From Mesorhabditis belari (Eukaryota; Nematoda; Chromadorea; Rhabditida; Rhabditidae), in contig CAUEEP010000903.1 of assembly GCA_958450365.1 (NCBI GenBank), positions 1,047,921-1,111,920 of the forward strand: a stretch of 64,000 nt of DNA, written 5' to 3'. Every line of letters starts with the position of its first letter. The stretch's first letter is position 1. Of the stretch, positions 42,150-53,200 are shown one piece after another. Both the position numbers and the translations under genes were made by a program. Below the pieces are notes generated by a model, which did not search any database, was not told the origin of the DNA, and was given only the letters and a program-made list of their open reading frames with translations.

Positions 42150-42780
42150 CTTTTTGCTTCTTTATCAAGATATAAAAACTGATTTTAAAGTTTTCTAAAG
42201 CCTTTACAAACATTAATTGAGGCGTTCAGTCAATAAGAACCAAAAAGGAGACGAACGCTGTTTTACACATAAATGGCTCTTTCTTAGGATGCCTTGTGGC
42301 TGGGTTGGATGGAATTGGGTGAAATCGCCCATTGTCCATCTGTCAATTCAAATGAGACGATGATGGGTCGGGACGCCTAAAGAGTCATTCAGCAATTCTC
42401 GTCAAGCAGGAGCCCGATTATTTGACTCCGATGAACAATTGGGCTTGGAGTGGGCTGATGGGGATTGTTTCGAATCGAGAATGGAAAAGCGTTGGATTGT
42501 CAATTCTATGACGTCTTCTGTAAGGGGAATGAGTTGCCAAAAGAAAAGAGCGATACTACGGCCGGTGGAAAAAGAGAGTGAGCAAAACGTTGGCCTACTC
42601 GTGTCAATTCTGTAAATATCCATCACCCGTTCAAAATTTCCGAGGTGATTTCCAAGAAACTGTTTGTCCTTTTCGCACCGGTTCTTATTCGATTTGGTTA
42701 ACTAATTTGTAAATTATTGCACAATAATCTTGAAGCCATAAGTTCTGTTTTCTTTTCAATTTTCAAATTTTACTGCTTAC
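42150..42780. other. Unassigned, with one coding-like frame
   Basis: Plus strand 42400-42616 reads GARLFDSDEQLGLEWADGDC and FESRMEKRWIVNSMTSSVRG without a stop for 70 codons. No family is recognised and borders are unclear. Confidence 0.3.
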
Positions 42781-43681
42781 CAACTGTTGTTCCCACTTTC
42801 TGGACTCTTTCATCGCCTCCACCAAAGAGCATTCGATCCTTCAGCTTTTGAACTTTTTTCTGGTTGATGGTTCCACTTGTAAAATCCGTATAAATCTTCC
42901 GCATTTCCTGCATCATTTCACGCTTCTCTCGATCGAGCTGGCCGAGTAGCTTACCTTTGTCTTAGCTAGAAACCCATTCTTTTCTTTATTTCTGTACCAG
43001 AGCAGCGAAACGTTTTTCTCAACAAATGGCTGGTAAAATGGAATTACTTAACCTTTTAAACCCACCTCTGTTCTGAAAATTTTAGCATACAAGAAGGCTA
43101 GATAATGTCCTAGAGCATAGCCGGTTGCGATGATTTCCTTGATGATTCCATCTTTTTTCAGGTTAAGCCCAACTTTTGTGTAAATATCTCCAATAATCTC
43201 CGCATTCCATTCATGTTCCAAAACTTTTAATTTTGTTTTATTATTTAACTTTGAATACTCACCTTCATCTTTCAACGAACGTAACACCTCACTTGCCATT
43301 TTTGAGGCTTTATCGCCTGAACGAAGTTCGTCAACCATTGATATGCTTTTGAATAGATCTAGTCTAAATTTTTTAAGTTTACATTGCTGTCCAATTGAAC
43401 CCACCAGCTTTTTGATACGATACTTAAAAACGTTTGGAGTGATTAATTTCGAATCGATCATTGCAAGCATCTAAACTGTGGGAAATGAATTGAATTGATC
43501 TCGAAAAGCTACCTGCTTGGCCAAATCATATTCCAGATCTGTTGGATTGAAAAAGTAACACACGACCCTCTTTTCTTTTCGTCTTTTCGTCTTTCCTTTG
43601 AACGTAAATTGAGCCAGATGTAAAGTGGATTCAGGTCTGATGAGTGGATGGTTATCCTCGTTCTTCCTCGGCTTCTTGAAG
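42781..43681 (-). CDS. Gene P: four clean exons of an unidentified protein
   Basis: Exons 43681-43513, 43470-43263, 43223-43066 and 42949-42781 join in phase through GT-AG introns of 42, 39 and 116 bp, with no stop in about 234 codons. Readings: NPTDLEYDLAKQ; ITPNVFKYRIKKLVGSIGQQ; KASKMASEVLRSLKDE; LEHEWNAEIIGDIYTKVGLN; IIKEIIATGYALGHYLAFLY; LLGQLDREKREMMQEMRKIY; VQKLKDRMLFGGGDERVQK. The third exon faintly recalls ENY2/Sus1 (short helices, a Trp, then G-x-AL), but that protein is much smaller, so I do not name it. It continues on both sides. A truncated copy lies at 35488-35830. It appears intact. Confidence 0.6.
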
Positions 43682-43689
43682 CTAGAAAA

Positions 43690-44580
43690 GTAAGACTACG
43701 ATATTTGAAAGTAAACTTATTGCATATCGCTACTTAATGTGGCAATTTTATTTCTCGATAATATTTTTAGAGCCGATAGCCGACTTTTAACAAATTTTTT
43801 AGGCATCAGTAACCCGTTTAAGTTTCAAATTAATGAGTTGAACAATTTATTGGAGAACACACAAAAAAGAAACAACAATAGCAAGAAAATTAGAAAAAAT
43901 CATTAGCCTTTCAATCTTGAGGAATCATGAAGAATTCTTAGCTGGAGGTTTCCATCTTTCAAGCTTGAAATTCAATGGAGCTACATACTTACTTTCGATC
44001 GTATTTACCGTTTCGATCGTATCGTATTTACTTTCGAGGCCAGAGTTCTTCAGTTGTCAAGCAAAAACAACCAATATTCATTTCAGCGGAAACTGAAAAC
44101 GAAAATTGCTACAAAACAACAATGATTTGAGGCAAGAAATAGAATGAGGACGCAAAGATTTCCGCAATAATTTACCAATATTCAGACTACCAGGATTAGA
44201 GAACCTTTTTAGTGGCTTTTCCCCACAGTATTGCCTTTTTCAGTCATTTTCGAAATGGCAGGCTCTTTGTGAAAAGTAATTCGTTTGAGTGATAGTTCTT
44301 TGATTGAAACTAAAGTCGATTCTCGTTGATCTCTATTATAAAGGCCTTTAGCCACTGTCGTCACTATGCTTGACTCATTATTTTTTGATTTCGTTTGATG
44401 GGGCTGGATTTAAGTGGAGATGAGGAATCCTCATTGTGGATACTCCTCCTCCAATTGACAGAGTTCCGAATAGAAAAGGACAAAATAGATAAATGAATAA
44501 AATAGATAAAATATTAGACTGGCCGATAAATTCGTAGAAATTATTTATCTGAAAATATAGCTGAAATCGCCAACCTCGGA
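43690..44580. other. No gene seen; shared noncoding pieces
   Basis: 44080-44390 is similar to 34110-34400 (downstream of the Cys/His gene). The rest is AT-rich. Confidence 0.35.
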
Positions 44581-44647
44581 ATACCCCTGGACTGCATTAA
44601 TTAGGATTGAATGATCCTTGATATCATATTCTGGATATTTGCGATTT

Positions 44648-44760
44648 TAGGCGCTTCTCACCTCGCCGAGTAATTGCATGGTCGTCACTCCGGGTTCCAT
44701 CCGCTTTGCTCCCATTTTTAGTCCGTTTGGCCACTTGGAGATTTTCGTCGGGCTATAACG
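44648..44760 (+). pseudogene. Unknown exon, copy 2
   Basis: LLTSPSNCMVVTPGSIRFAP then IFSPFGHLEIFVGL-stop after a TTTTAG acceptor. See 27600-27715. Downstream sequence to about 44930 is also shared. Confidence 0.4.
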
Positions 44761-45054
44761 ACATCAGGGAAATATTTGACTCGAAGAGTTTTCTTTGTCA
44801 TCAATTTATGATTTCTTAGTTAATAAACGTTTTTAGTAATTCTGTATCACGATAAAGTTACATATTCGCAAGCATTCCCCTCAGAGACAATAGGCCTCAG
44901 ACATCATCGAAAACCATAAGCTCATAGACAAGCTTCAACGAAAAGAAGCGATCGCTTTTCTTTCTTTCTTACATTTTTTACGCTTACAGGTAGAATCAAT
45001 ATTTCACCGCTTTACATTTCTGTGTTCTTTCGAACTCGACTCTCAGCTCATTTT

Positions 45055-45351
45055 GGAACCTAATCAACTCGCTAGTTGAGTCTTGAAATTCTTATGCTTT
45101 TTGTCAACTTCTTGTTGCTGCTCTTTAAAACTTGTTGATTACATATTTTAACAGAGCATCTCCCCTATCATCAAGTTCACAATCTTTCTTACTAAGCTTT
45201 CTGTCAAATGGTTGTAGGTATGTGAACCTTGAGATTTGTTGCGAATCCTGCTCGCCAATTTTGTTGTGTAGATGGTCTTAGCTTCAGGCAACTTGATCAC
45301 TTTGAATCTCGGGTGATTTGGTGTCTTGATAATTGTGTTAGATTTATTCAA
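45055..45351 (-). CDS. Unidentified candidate
   Basis: The frame RFKVIKLPEAKTIYTTKLAS and QGSHTYNHLTESLVRKIVNL (45148-45351), then a helical KEQQQEVDKKHKNFKTQLAS near 45070-45130 in another frame. The composition looks coding, but splice borders are not certain. Confidence 0.3.
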
Positions 45352-45779
45352 GAAACTTCAATCAAAGCCGACCTTTGTCCCTTGGCCCTTCTCTCTTAAC
45401 CCATTGACCAACCTTCAATTTTTCTTCATTAGGGAGGTGTCAATTGCAAATTCGATATTTTCCCCTGATCCCCGGTCCCGATGATGATTAATCCACTTAC
45501 TCCCCTCTCTAAAATACTAGACCTCAGTACCTTTATGAAAAGGGAAAATATTTTCAGAGTGAACTTTTTAACTCACACTTTTTAACTTTTTAACCTGAAC
45601 CTAAGCCAACATCTGTCGCATCCGTAACGATAGGGTTTCTACCGATTCTTCGACTGGTTTGAATCAAATGAATCCTGTAACTAAAAACCGAATTTCAGAC
45701 GCTCTGTCTACTGGCCTTTTGCCATCTCGTTGAGGAATTACGGTAAACTTAGAATTAAATAGCTTGGGCTGACAATAAG

Positions 45780-45930
45780 AGATTTTTCAGTGGCGGTGGC
45801 CGAATCAGTGTGCCGCGAAGTAGGGTGAATCGTCCGGTCAAAGTCCCCAGACTCGAAAGAAAACCCAGGTTTTCCAGTCAATTAAAGTCACTCAAAAGCA
45901 CCCAATTGCAGTGAGCCGAAACCCTTCCAA
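45780..45930. repeat. Gene iii upstream region, inverted copy at 59270-59440
   Basis: The sequence around GCCGAATCAGTGTGCCGCG and AAGTCACTCAAAAGCACCC is repeated in reverse orientation at 59270-59440. It lies upstream of the gene iii exons in both places, so it may hold its promoter. Confidence 0.5.
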
Positions 45931-45959
45931 TTGCCACTTCCGAATAAAGGACAACGTTC

Positions 45960-47318
45960 AGCCATGACGACGCAGCTAAGATCCCGGATATCGACAGAAT
46001 CACGATCAATATGTGTAGTGTCAAACAGACAACAAGAAATAGTAGTTCATTACTTTCTAGATCAAAATAAACCGGCAAAGAAGGATACAACTCGATTCAC
46101 TACCCGGCAATCAATGAGTGGGTGATTTGAAGAATCTGGCTCGAAAACCCAAAACTCACAGAAAGCCCTCTGCTCATCTTTTGCCTCCACGTGCCAACGA
46201 CTACTCGGCTACCGGAAATCCCCTCGAGAAATTGTGAGTCGATCCGTGCAATTACATGGACATCAATGACCCTAACGGTCGTATTCACAATTCTCTTCTC
46301 CAGATTGCCAAAACATTTGCCGGAGACCTAAGAAAAATTTCATTAGTTTCGACCATTCGCAGAGTGATCAAGCCAAATTTTGCCGATGACCTCAAGAAGA
46401 ATCCGGCTCCGATTGGTGGCAGAGTGCTACCGGATGGCCAGCGAACCTTCAAGAATAGTGACGAGTACAGCCGTCAACTGCCCGAGATTCCTGGATATCG
46501 ATACGTTAGGTTTCTTTGAATGTGGGTAAGCTTCAGCCTATCTATTCAATCTAGTCGTGTATCGGGTTCCGGACATCGTGACGATCGCATTGAGGGCTTC
46601 GGGTTCAAAGCGGCTGGTCGTCCTGTTGTGATTCCCGTCAAATCCGAGCACATCTATCAACATTCGGATTTGGGACACGGGGACAAGCACCGCTTAAGTC
46701 AGTTCTCCAATGCTTTTAACCAGGGGGCAAAGCACACTATCGTTCGCTTTGCCCGCTGGCTGGTCCGGAGACCCGTGAAAGTCTGGAGATCGTAGGATCC
46801 ATACATACATGCAAGTTGTACGTAGCAACAACGATATCAAATTTAGATCCCCCGAGATCTGTTGCACCCGGAAAAAACGTCCTGGCGATAAAATGGGTCA
46901 CATTCGACCTAAAGCCGAAGGAGGCTCCGGAAAGGTCCACAACATTTTCTCCGAAGATGGACCGGTCAGTGAAATTAATCTTGACATGCTCATTTTGACA
47001 TCAGTTGAATCAAGGACCCGGCGCGAGGATGGAAGCCGGAGCTCGCCAAACACGGAAGTATAATCCCCAAAACTCGGTTTTTGTGACGGTTGAAGAGAAT
47101 CTATCTAGATCAGACCCAAACTATTTAGCATCATTTCGACGTGGGTGCCGGAGAAAATCAGTTCCGAGCTTCCGGATTCAAGTGGGTTGACACGTCTAGA
47201 GATTATTTAGTAGAAATGCGTTCTTGACCCACTGGCAACATCTAGATATCAAATCGAATCGCACAAACACGGCGAGCACAGCGTCGATTCGGGATACTTC
47301 AAGAATGGCGACTTCTAA
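45960..47318 (+). CDS. Gene iii, most complete copy (unidentified)
   Basis: Recognisable exons: RRxSYDPGYxQxHDQY-type near 45965-46010; HLLPPRANDYSATGNPLEK (to about 46235, GTGAGT); FADDLKKNPAPIGGRVLPDG, DEYSRQLPEIPGYRYV (about 46370-46510); SGSGHRDDRIEGFGFKAAGR, PVVIPVKSEHIYQHSDLGHG (46555-46700); NQGAKHTIVRFARWLVRRPV; DGSRSSPNTE; DVGAGENQFRASGFKWVDTS; and the last exon QIESHKHGEHSVDSEYFKNG-like to TAA 47318. Middle joins fit (Y-V-S-R across 46509/46555). A TGA in the second exon and frame uncertainty around 46790-47080 suggest decay. Rich in His, Arg and Asp. No family recognised. Confidence 0.45.
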
Positions 47319-47399
47319 AGAAAGTGATTGATGATCATTGTTCCAAAGCATCCTTTTCCTTACCATCATTTATAACTACCCGCAATAATAAAGTTCTCA

Positions 47400-47710
47400 T
47401 TCAAACCCACACGGGTTTCTGTCTTTTGTGATCCCCATCAAAACTTTGTTCTATTTAGAGTTCTTCTGAATCTTTAGGCACTTGAGCTAATCTGCAAAAT
47501 GATAACAGATTGATCGCCTATCGATCGAACCACGGAACGCCGAGCTTTCGGTCTATGCCGTTATTCTATTTAATTTGGACTAATAGGGACTCCTTTGATT
47601 GAAAAGAGATCTTTGTGAAACTCAAAGCGATTCTCGAACAGCATCTCTTTCGCCGTATCTCTTCACTCGCTACTCGTGCTTCAAACAAATAAACAAATCA
47701 AACAGAAACA
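47400..47710. other. Gene iii/gene ii spacer
   Basis: It is repeated in reverse at 61230-61510. No coding frame. Confidence 0.4.
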
Positions 47711-47774
47711 GATGTACAAAGAAATTAGCTACATGTAACTCTTCGCAAACGTCGCTGAGAACATCACGAGGCAA

Positions 47775-48056
47775 ATGAATGGGGAATTTCGAATGAAATC
47801 CATTTTGATTGCTTTCAGTTTGACATCACTAAGGGGCACCTTACAGAACCAACAGTGAGTCGAAAAAAAAGCATAAATCGAATTTTTGAGAACTTCAGGA
47901 ACAAAAATCAAAGACAAATCGACGAGTTGAGGGACGAGAAGAGCGACCTTCACGAAGAATTGTCAGTTTCCTCCTGCTGATGTCTATTGATGTTCAACAC
48001 GTTTGTCTAATAGTCTATTCAGGAGCGACGAGAGAGCAAAATACTTGCAGCTTTAG
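47775..48056 (+). CDS. Gene ii: small secreted coiled-coil protein, intact copy (58 residues)
   Basis: Exons 47775-47854, 47899-47961 and 48023-48056 join in phase. The protein begins MNGEFRMKSILIAFSLTSLR (short hydrophobic core, likely signal peptide), then QNKNQRQIDELRDEKSDLHE and ELSDERAKYLQL-stop, an amphipathic helix with heptad spacing. Other copies have CAG instead of the TAG stop and extend by QAEF and a KIE exon. It lies tail-to-tail with lectin G, 149 bp from its stop. The helix resembles the lectin stalk in style, so the two products could interact through coiled coils. That is speculation. No family recognised. Confidence 0.5.
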
Positions 48057-48204
48057 GCGGAATTCTGGCAAAACTTTTATATGAGATTTTGAAGAAAAAA
48101 TTCGGAAATAAAGAAAAAGATAATGTGCAGTTGTGTGTTTTCAGAAGAATGAATAAAATAGGATTTATTGGTTTTTCTTCACAAAAAAGAACATAAGACA
48201 TTTA

Positions 48205-49876
48205 TCAGAATTCAGAGTCCCTTTTGCAGATAAATTGAAACTCCTCGTTAGGAGGATCGACCCCCCCATTTCCCCTTGTCGTTCCAAAGCTGAAATGCAT
48301 TTCTGATGAAAATCCTTTGATAAAACACTTTGCGTTATTTCACAAAAAGAAATTTGCTCAGATCGATCAAAACATTTTGCGATTAATTCTGCATTGGAAA
48401 TTGGAATAAGTATCGATGATTTCCCCCTGAAAATCTCACCACAGCGTGGGTGTACGAATCCGGCTCTCCCACCATCCAATTCGTGAAATCCACCGAACTT
48501 CCATCCGTCCATTCAAAAGCATTTCCTTTGTCCGGATTTCTCTGAATAAAGAAATTTTTATGTTTAACCTTGATATTTCCATCTTTTTTAAAACTACTCT
48601 AGTTTCCCAATTGAAACATTATTTCTATCAAAGAACTATCAATCAAAGAGCTCATTTTTTCCGAAAATGGCTGAAAGGATCTTTACTTTCTATTTATTTA
48701 TGTCTTTCAATAAGAAAAGTTCAACCTTCAGTCCTATCCAGAACGACCGATTCGCAGGAAAATTTTTCGCTGAAATAAATATCGGTTGTTTTTGGTTTAT
48801 AAAGCATAAACTTGTGTGAAAATCATAAATTTTCAGAATTGAATCATTTCGATTTCTTACCGAGTTTCCAAACAAAATCGTTCTCTTCCTGACTGTGAAT
48901 TGAGACTAAATGGCCCTTTCGACTCGCACAATATGCCTCGGCTTCATCAAATGTCATCCATTGACCAAAACCCTTGAGATGAAGATAATCCTGGTTCACC
49001 ACATCCACCAACCTTATACCAAGAAGCCGTTTTCGCCAAATACGACCATCCATCCCGATACAGATCCAAGAGATTCATCGTCCGATTTCTGAATTTCTTC
49101 GAAAAACCTTACTCCAAACTTTGCAAAGAAATACTCAATCCTTTTTCTTAAACGCATAAATCTGCCCGCAACTTCCTGATTTTGGCCGTTTTTTCCCTTT
49201 CATTGTCTAGAGAGGAATTAATTGGCTTAAGTGGAATGGGTGTTTTGGGAGTCAAAAAACTGTTTTATACCAAGATATACCAAATGAACTCACATTTGGG
49301 TTTCGAGGCCAGAGATTTTGCTCTGGAACGCGTTGATTTTCCCTTCAAGCTCTCCAATCTTGACTTTTCCGTCTCTCACTTCCGTATTTTGAGTTCTTCT
49401 GAAAAAAGTTCGCATTTTAACTATATATTGAGCTTGTCAGAAAAGAAAGTCACAAAATTAGTACAATTGTGCCTCGAGATCGTCGTTCTTCCTTTTCATC
49501 TCGGCGATTTTCCTTTCGAATTCTCGATTTCTCTCCCTTTCGTCAACCAAATCGGCCTCCAACTCCGTGATTTTCAAATTCGCCTCGATTTGAACCATGT
49601 TTGCTGCCAATTGGCGCATCTCGACGTCTTTGTCCTTTTTGATTTCTTCCCTAAACTCTTCGATTAAATTAAAGACTCTTTTGGATAGCAGCAAAGATTC
49701 GGCGAACAACCCACAAATCGGCTTCGAGTTGAGCGATTTTCTTCAACGAGATGGCCGGTTCTTCTATTGACAGTCTTTTCAGGCAATTCTGGAGTCATTT
49801 CGGGCATTTCTGGAGATTTGGAAAAAGAAGAGACGCTCTGAAGAGAGCGAGGAGGAAGATTCGAGAGATCGTCCAT
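48205..49876 (-). pseudogene. C-type lectin-like copy G, nearly intact
   Basis: First exon MDDLSNLPPRSLQSVSSFSK from 49876; stalk exon with EANLKITELEADLVDERERN (49458-49640); GWSYLAKTASWYK exon (about 49022-49100); EAYCASRKGHLVSIHSQEEN exon; FWIGLK exon with KNFPANRSFW; EWTDGSSVDFTNWMVGEPDS exon; last exon LWNDKGKWG. The last exon has one extra G in a seven-base run (48262-48268), which shifts the frame before FICKRDSEF. The stalk exon near 49165-49205 has lost two bases (CAA-TGA). It keeps EPD and a WND motif, closest to a canonical sugar site. Confidence 0.8.
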
Positions 49877-49889
49877 TTCGTTTGCTAGA

Positions 49890-50085
49890 CAATTGGTTCA
49901 CTACAAAATGACTGAATTTTCTTGAAGAACAAGTGAAAATTAAAGGAAACAGCTACTAAAGAGGCATAATTGATGAGAAAAGATAAAATCAAACAAGAAA
50001 TTCGGTGCCAAGCAAAATAGCGATTTCTTACCACGGAAAATAAAGAGAAAGGAGAGGAATGCCCGATTTACAAACTAATTAACGA
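49890..50085. other. 5' flank of lectin G
   Basis: Shared with the flanks of B and B'. No gene. Confidence 0.4.
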
Positions 50086-50086
50086 T

Positions 50087-50390
50087 TTACAAATGACAGG
50101 GAATTTCACTTTGAAACGGCTCAATGTGACGATTTTTTTTTTGGAAAGATGAGCCGTAATGGTGTTCGTTGAGAACAGGAATTGATTCTCCAATCGTCCG
50201 TATTTGTTGTGCTCCTCGAAAGAGATTATCAAATGATTTCGATCGATTCCCCCAGAACCTTCGATACAGATTCTGTCCAATTTTCGGAGAAACAAACATT
50301 TGTGTTGAGATCGGTGGCTTTCTTCTTCTCCAAGAACATTTCCATTTCCAAGGAAATTAAAAAAATCGTTGGCCTCTCAGTCTTGAGGAA
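50087..50390 (-). pseudogene. Gene x, copy 3
   Basis: Minus: SPKIGQNLYRRFWGNRSKSF in one frame and HNKYGRLENQFLFSTNTITA in another, ending FQSEIPCHL-stop. See the entry at 3830. Confidence 0.4.
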
Positions 50391-50419
50391 TCATGAAGCA
50401 TTCTTGAAGAATTCTTAAC

Positions 50420-50690
50420 AAAACCGTGCTTTCTTTATTTTCAAAAGTAGCCTAAAATAAAAAATAGTCTAATACTTTTGAAGCAAACTTGAAATTCACG
50501 TTTCAGCCGACAAAAACGCTCGCAGAGAAGTCCATAAAACCTTTCATAAGTACGTTGCTGTGCACAACAATCAACGAACATGTGAATGAGTTCCGGCTAA
50601 AATGAAAAAAATGTGGCTCTTCTCTATTACTAGGTACCTTAAAATTTAACAAAAGCGTGTTCCACGGTTAAAGTACCTAGTAATTGGAAA
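50420..50690. other. Spacer between gene x and CWC22 copy 3
   Basis: An inverted repeat of ACTAGGTACCTTAA type flanks 50630-50680 (TTACTAGGTACC... and ...GGTACTTTAACCG-like pieces). No gene. Confidence 0.3.
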
Positions 50691-50699
50691 GAGCCAAAA

Positions 50700-52230
50700 A
50701 TGTTTTATATTCTATCAATAAGACCAACCTCCAATTCTGGCTTGACACCCACTTTGAGAAGTTTGTGAGCGGCCCCTTAACAGTCGAGCGATGTCAAGTA
50801 AACTTCGCGACGGAAAGCAACGAGATTTTGCTCAGTGTTGTCAACGATTTCCATTTGTTGAGGTTGAGCTGAAATAAGTATTTAAATATTGCCTTAGATT
50901 CGTCTGAAGTTCCATAAAATTTAAATCGATAAAATTGAATGTCTACCGTTTGCAGCTGCCTCATCGTCACCTTCTTCATCCTCCTCTTCTTCTGATTCCT
51001 CTTCACTTTCACCGGCGTGACCAATGATTTGTTCACGGTTCTTGTTGCAGGCAGCTTCATTTTTCTCAAAATCGGGATCCAATTTGAAAATGTCTGTAAA
51101 GCTTGTTTGAAAACCTAGTTAATCCCAAATAAATTTTTTAGGTAGGTATGTGTAATTTGGTCCTCTTCCGAAAGAAGATCGAGTTGATCAATTAAAGCTG
51201 TGTAGTCCTTCAAGAATAAACTTTGCCAGGCAATAGAACTAAAAACTGACCTCAAATCTCTCTCTTATCTCTCCGAATTGCCATTGCAGTTTCAATCATA
51301 TAACGAATACGTGAATCCAATTGCGCCTCAGCCAGAATGTTTCGAAGTCTTGAGAAAACATTGTCCAAGGCACGCGGGGCAATCTAACAAATCATTTCTC
51401 AATAAGCGCTTCTAAATCATGCAAACCCCTGTCAGTTTCGCGACACATTCTTTCAGAAAAGCAATACACACTTCCACTGAATCTTCCGTTGGTGTTTGAA
51501 GCACCAAAAGCATGATCTCAAGAGCAAGCAAATCGTGAGCCTAAATATGCATCGAATTCATATTCAAAGAAAAACAGCATACCACTTGTTGACTGATCAA
51601 ATGTGCGAGAAATTTACTGACAGTCACCGTTGTTGCTTTGTCGTTTCGACGAGAAGATCGCTTGAACTGCACAATCAAACGCCTAAATACATAATTTCTA
51701 AAGCCTAAAACTGTGAAACATACTTAAGTGTCCATTCACCAATAACAGGAAACTTGGAATTAATCGCTCCAACCAAACCAGCTTATACATGTGAAAATGT
51801 TGGAGAAAAGGCTTGTGCTTGAATTCTCGATCGAGTCAGCAAACCCCAAAAATTTTGTTTACTTGAGAAAATGCTAAAAAAACAAACTTTCCACGGATAA
51901 TGTTTTCTGGAAGAAGCTCTCGCACAATTCCGAAACAACATTGCTGGCGTTGATTTTATTGACGAGACCGTGGATCTTTTTCTTCAGACGCTCCCAATCC
52001 TATCGCTGAAATTGCTCACCCGATTTGTCCTAAATTTTTTCTGTGGCCACGTTACCATTTGAAGCATTACCTGGATTTGTTCTTGCATCGACTTCAGCTT
52101 CGCTGGTGGGATGTATGCGCCTCCCGTGCGAGAACGCAATAAATCAAAAGACTCTTTCTTTTCCTAAAATGTATTTACTCCAACAAAGTTTTCTTGTATA
52201 CTTTTTGAGGAGCTTCATTTTCTTTTGCCT
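50700..52230 (-). pseudogene. cwc22: CWC22/LET-858 copy 3
   Basis: Minus strand in order: [20 protein letters not shown] (about 52095-52160), LKKKIHGLVNKINASNVV (about 51920-52000), [21 protein letters not shown] (about 51730-51840, TAA where copy 1 has TAC), [30 protein letters not shown] (about 51430-51530), NVFSRLRNILAEAQLDSRIR (about 51270-51390), KLDPDFEKNEAACNKNREQI, the EEESEEEEDEEGDDEAAANG acidic run (about 50940-51090), and MEIVDNTEQNLVAFRREVYL (about 50790-50860). The last is the start of the CWC22 segment that follows the acidic linker. It has several stops and frameshifts, and no Ser/Asp tail is seen. Confidence 0.85.
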
Positions 52231-52391
52231 TTTCTGGTGATTCATCACGTCGAGCACGTTTTGGCGTTAGTGACCTCTGAATCACTAATACTGAATGCAA
52301 CCCAGGTTAAAAAACTAACAAAATTCAGAACGTACCTCTCCAAACTAGCTTTAAGCTATGCCATAAAAACTTTACGAAAAGGCAACCCCAC

Positions 52392-52526
52392 CTGGACATT
52401 CATGTAATCGTCGACCGAGATGAGGACGCCTCGATATTCCATTCCCCACTTCAATCTGCACACAACTGGCTTTCCGGCGAGGCCATTGAGGAATGGTTTT
52501 GGGTTGACTGGTTGAACAGATATTCT
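52392..52526 (-). pseudogene. snr-5: SmF (SNRPF) exon, copy 1
   Basis: [20 protein letters not shown] then [22 protein letters not shown] and a GTGGGG donor: the Sm1 motif of SmF, a core protein of spliceosomal snRNPs. The usual start Met is ATA here, unless an upstream exon supplies it (worm SmF starts with a few residues before VQPVNP). The second exon (LQLAxxEEYIDG) is not found downstream, so the copy is truncated. Confidence 0.85.
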
Positions 52527-52529
52527 CTG

Positions 52530-53200
52530 AAAACAAAATTAAAAGCGAATTTAAGTAGATAAAACGTTAGAAAGAGCAAGATTGAAGCGGAAAGGAGTCC
52601 TCGTAAACAAAAATAACGGTTTTTCGGAATAATTTTTGGAAGAAAAGGATCCGAATACAAAACAGGCATATAACTAGGCGCTTTATGGAGGGACAGTGTG
52701 GTTTTTGCACGAGGGAAGAGAAAGGATGACAGAAATAGAAAGGCGTAAAAATGTAAGATTGCCTAATTCAAGAGCACGCGAAAATAAGCAAATAAAATAA
52801 TTGCTCGATTAAAGTTTTTTAAACCACTAGAAGTAAGTTAAAGATTTTCAGCTAAATAATTAACGACTACATTTTTGAAATAAAATGTTTATTTTGAGTG
52901 CATTTTGAGAAATTTTCGGCGCTAAAGCTGACACCTTTTTTAAGCATTTTGTTTTGTTTTGGTGATACTAGCTCAACGCCCCTTTCTTCATCTCATTATT
53001 TTACCTCTTTTTCGTCATAAAAGCATACAAAATCATACAATTTTTCAAGAGGGCGATACTGGCTTACCCCATCCCCCACTCAAAATTTTGCTGATCTAGT
53101 ACAATGTGATAGAGCGGGATTTGAAGATTGAGGCATATTTTAAGTTTTGAAATAGATTTTAGTCATTAAGCAATTTATTTTGGTACTTTGGTATTTGGGA
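52530..53200 (+). repeat. Block end segment, copy 2 of 3
   Basis: Includes the RRFMEGQCGFCTREEK frame at 52678-52720 and a 21540-like RAILAYPIPHSKF/GRYWLTPSPTQNF region at 53045-53090. It is divergent to SmF. Compare 21130-21660 and 62180-62580. Confidence 0.45.

Noticed and set aside
43048..43470. Single 140-residue ORF including the EYSKLNNKTKLK segment
   Set aside because: That segment is a 39-bp GT-AG intron in frame by chance; splicing it out joins the flanking exons correctly, as does the end at 43066.
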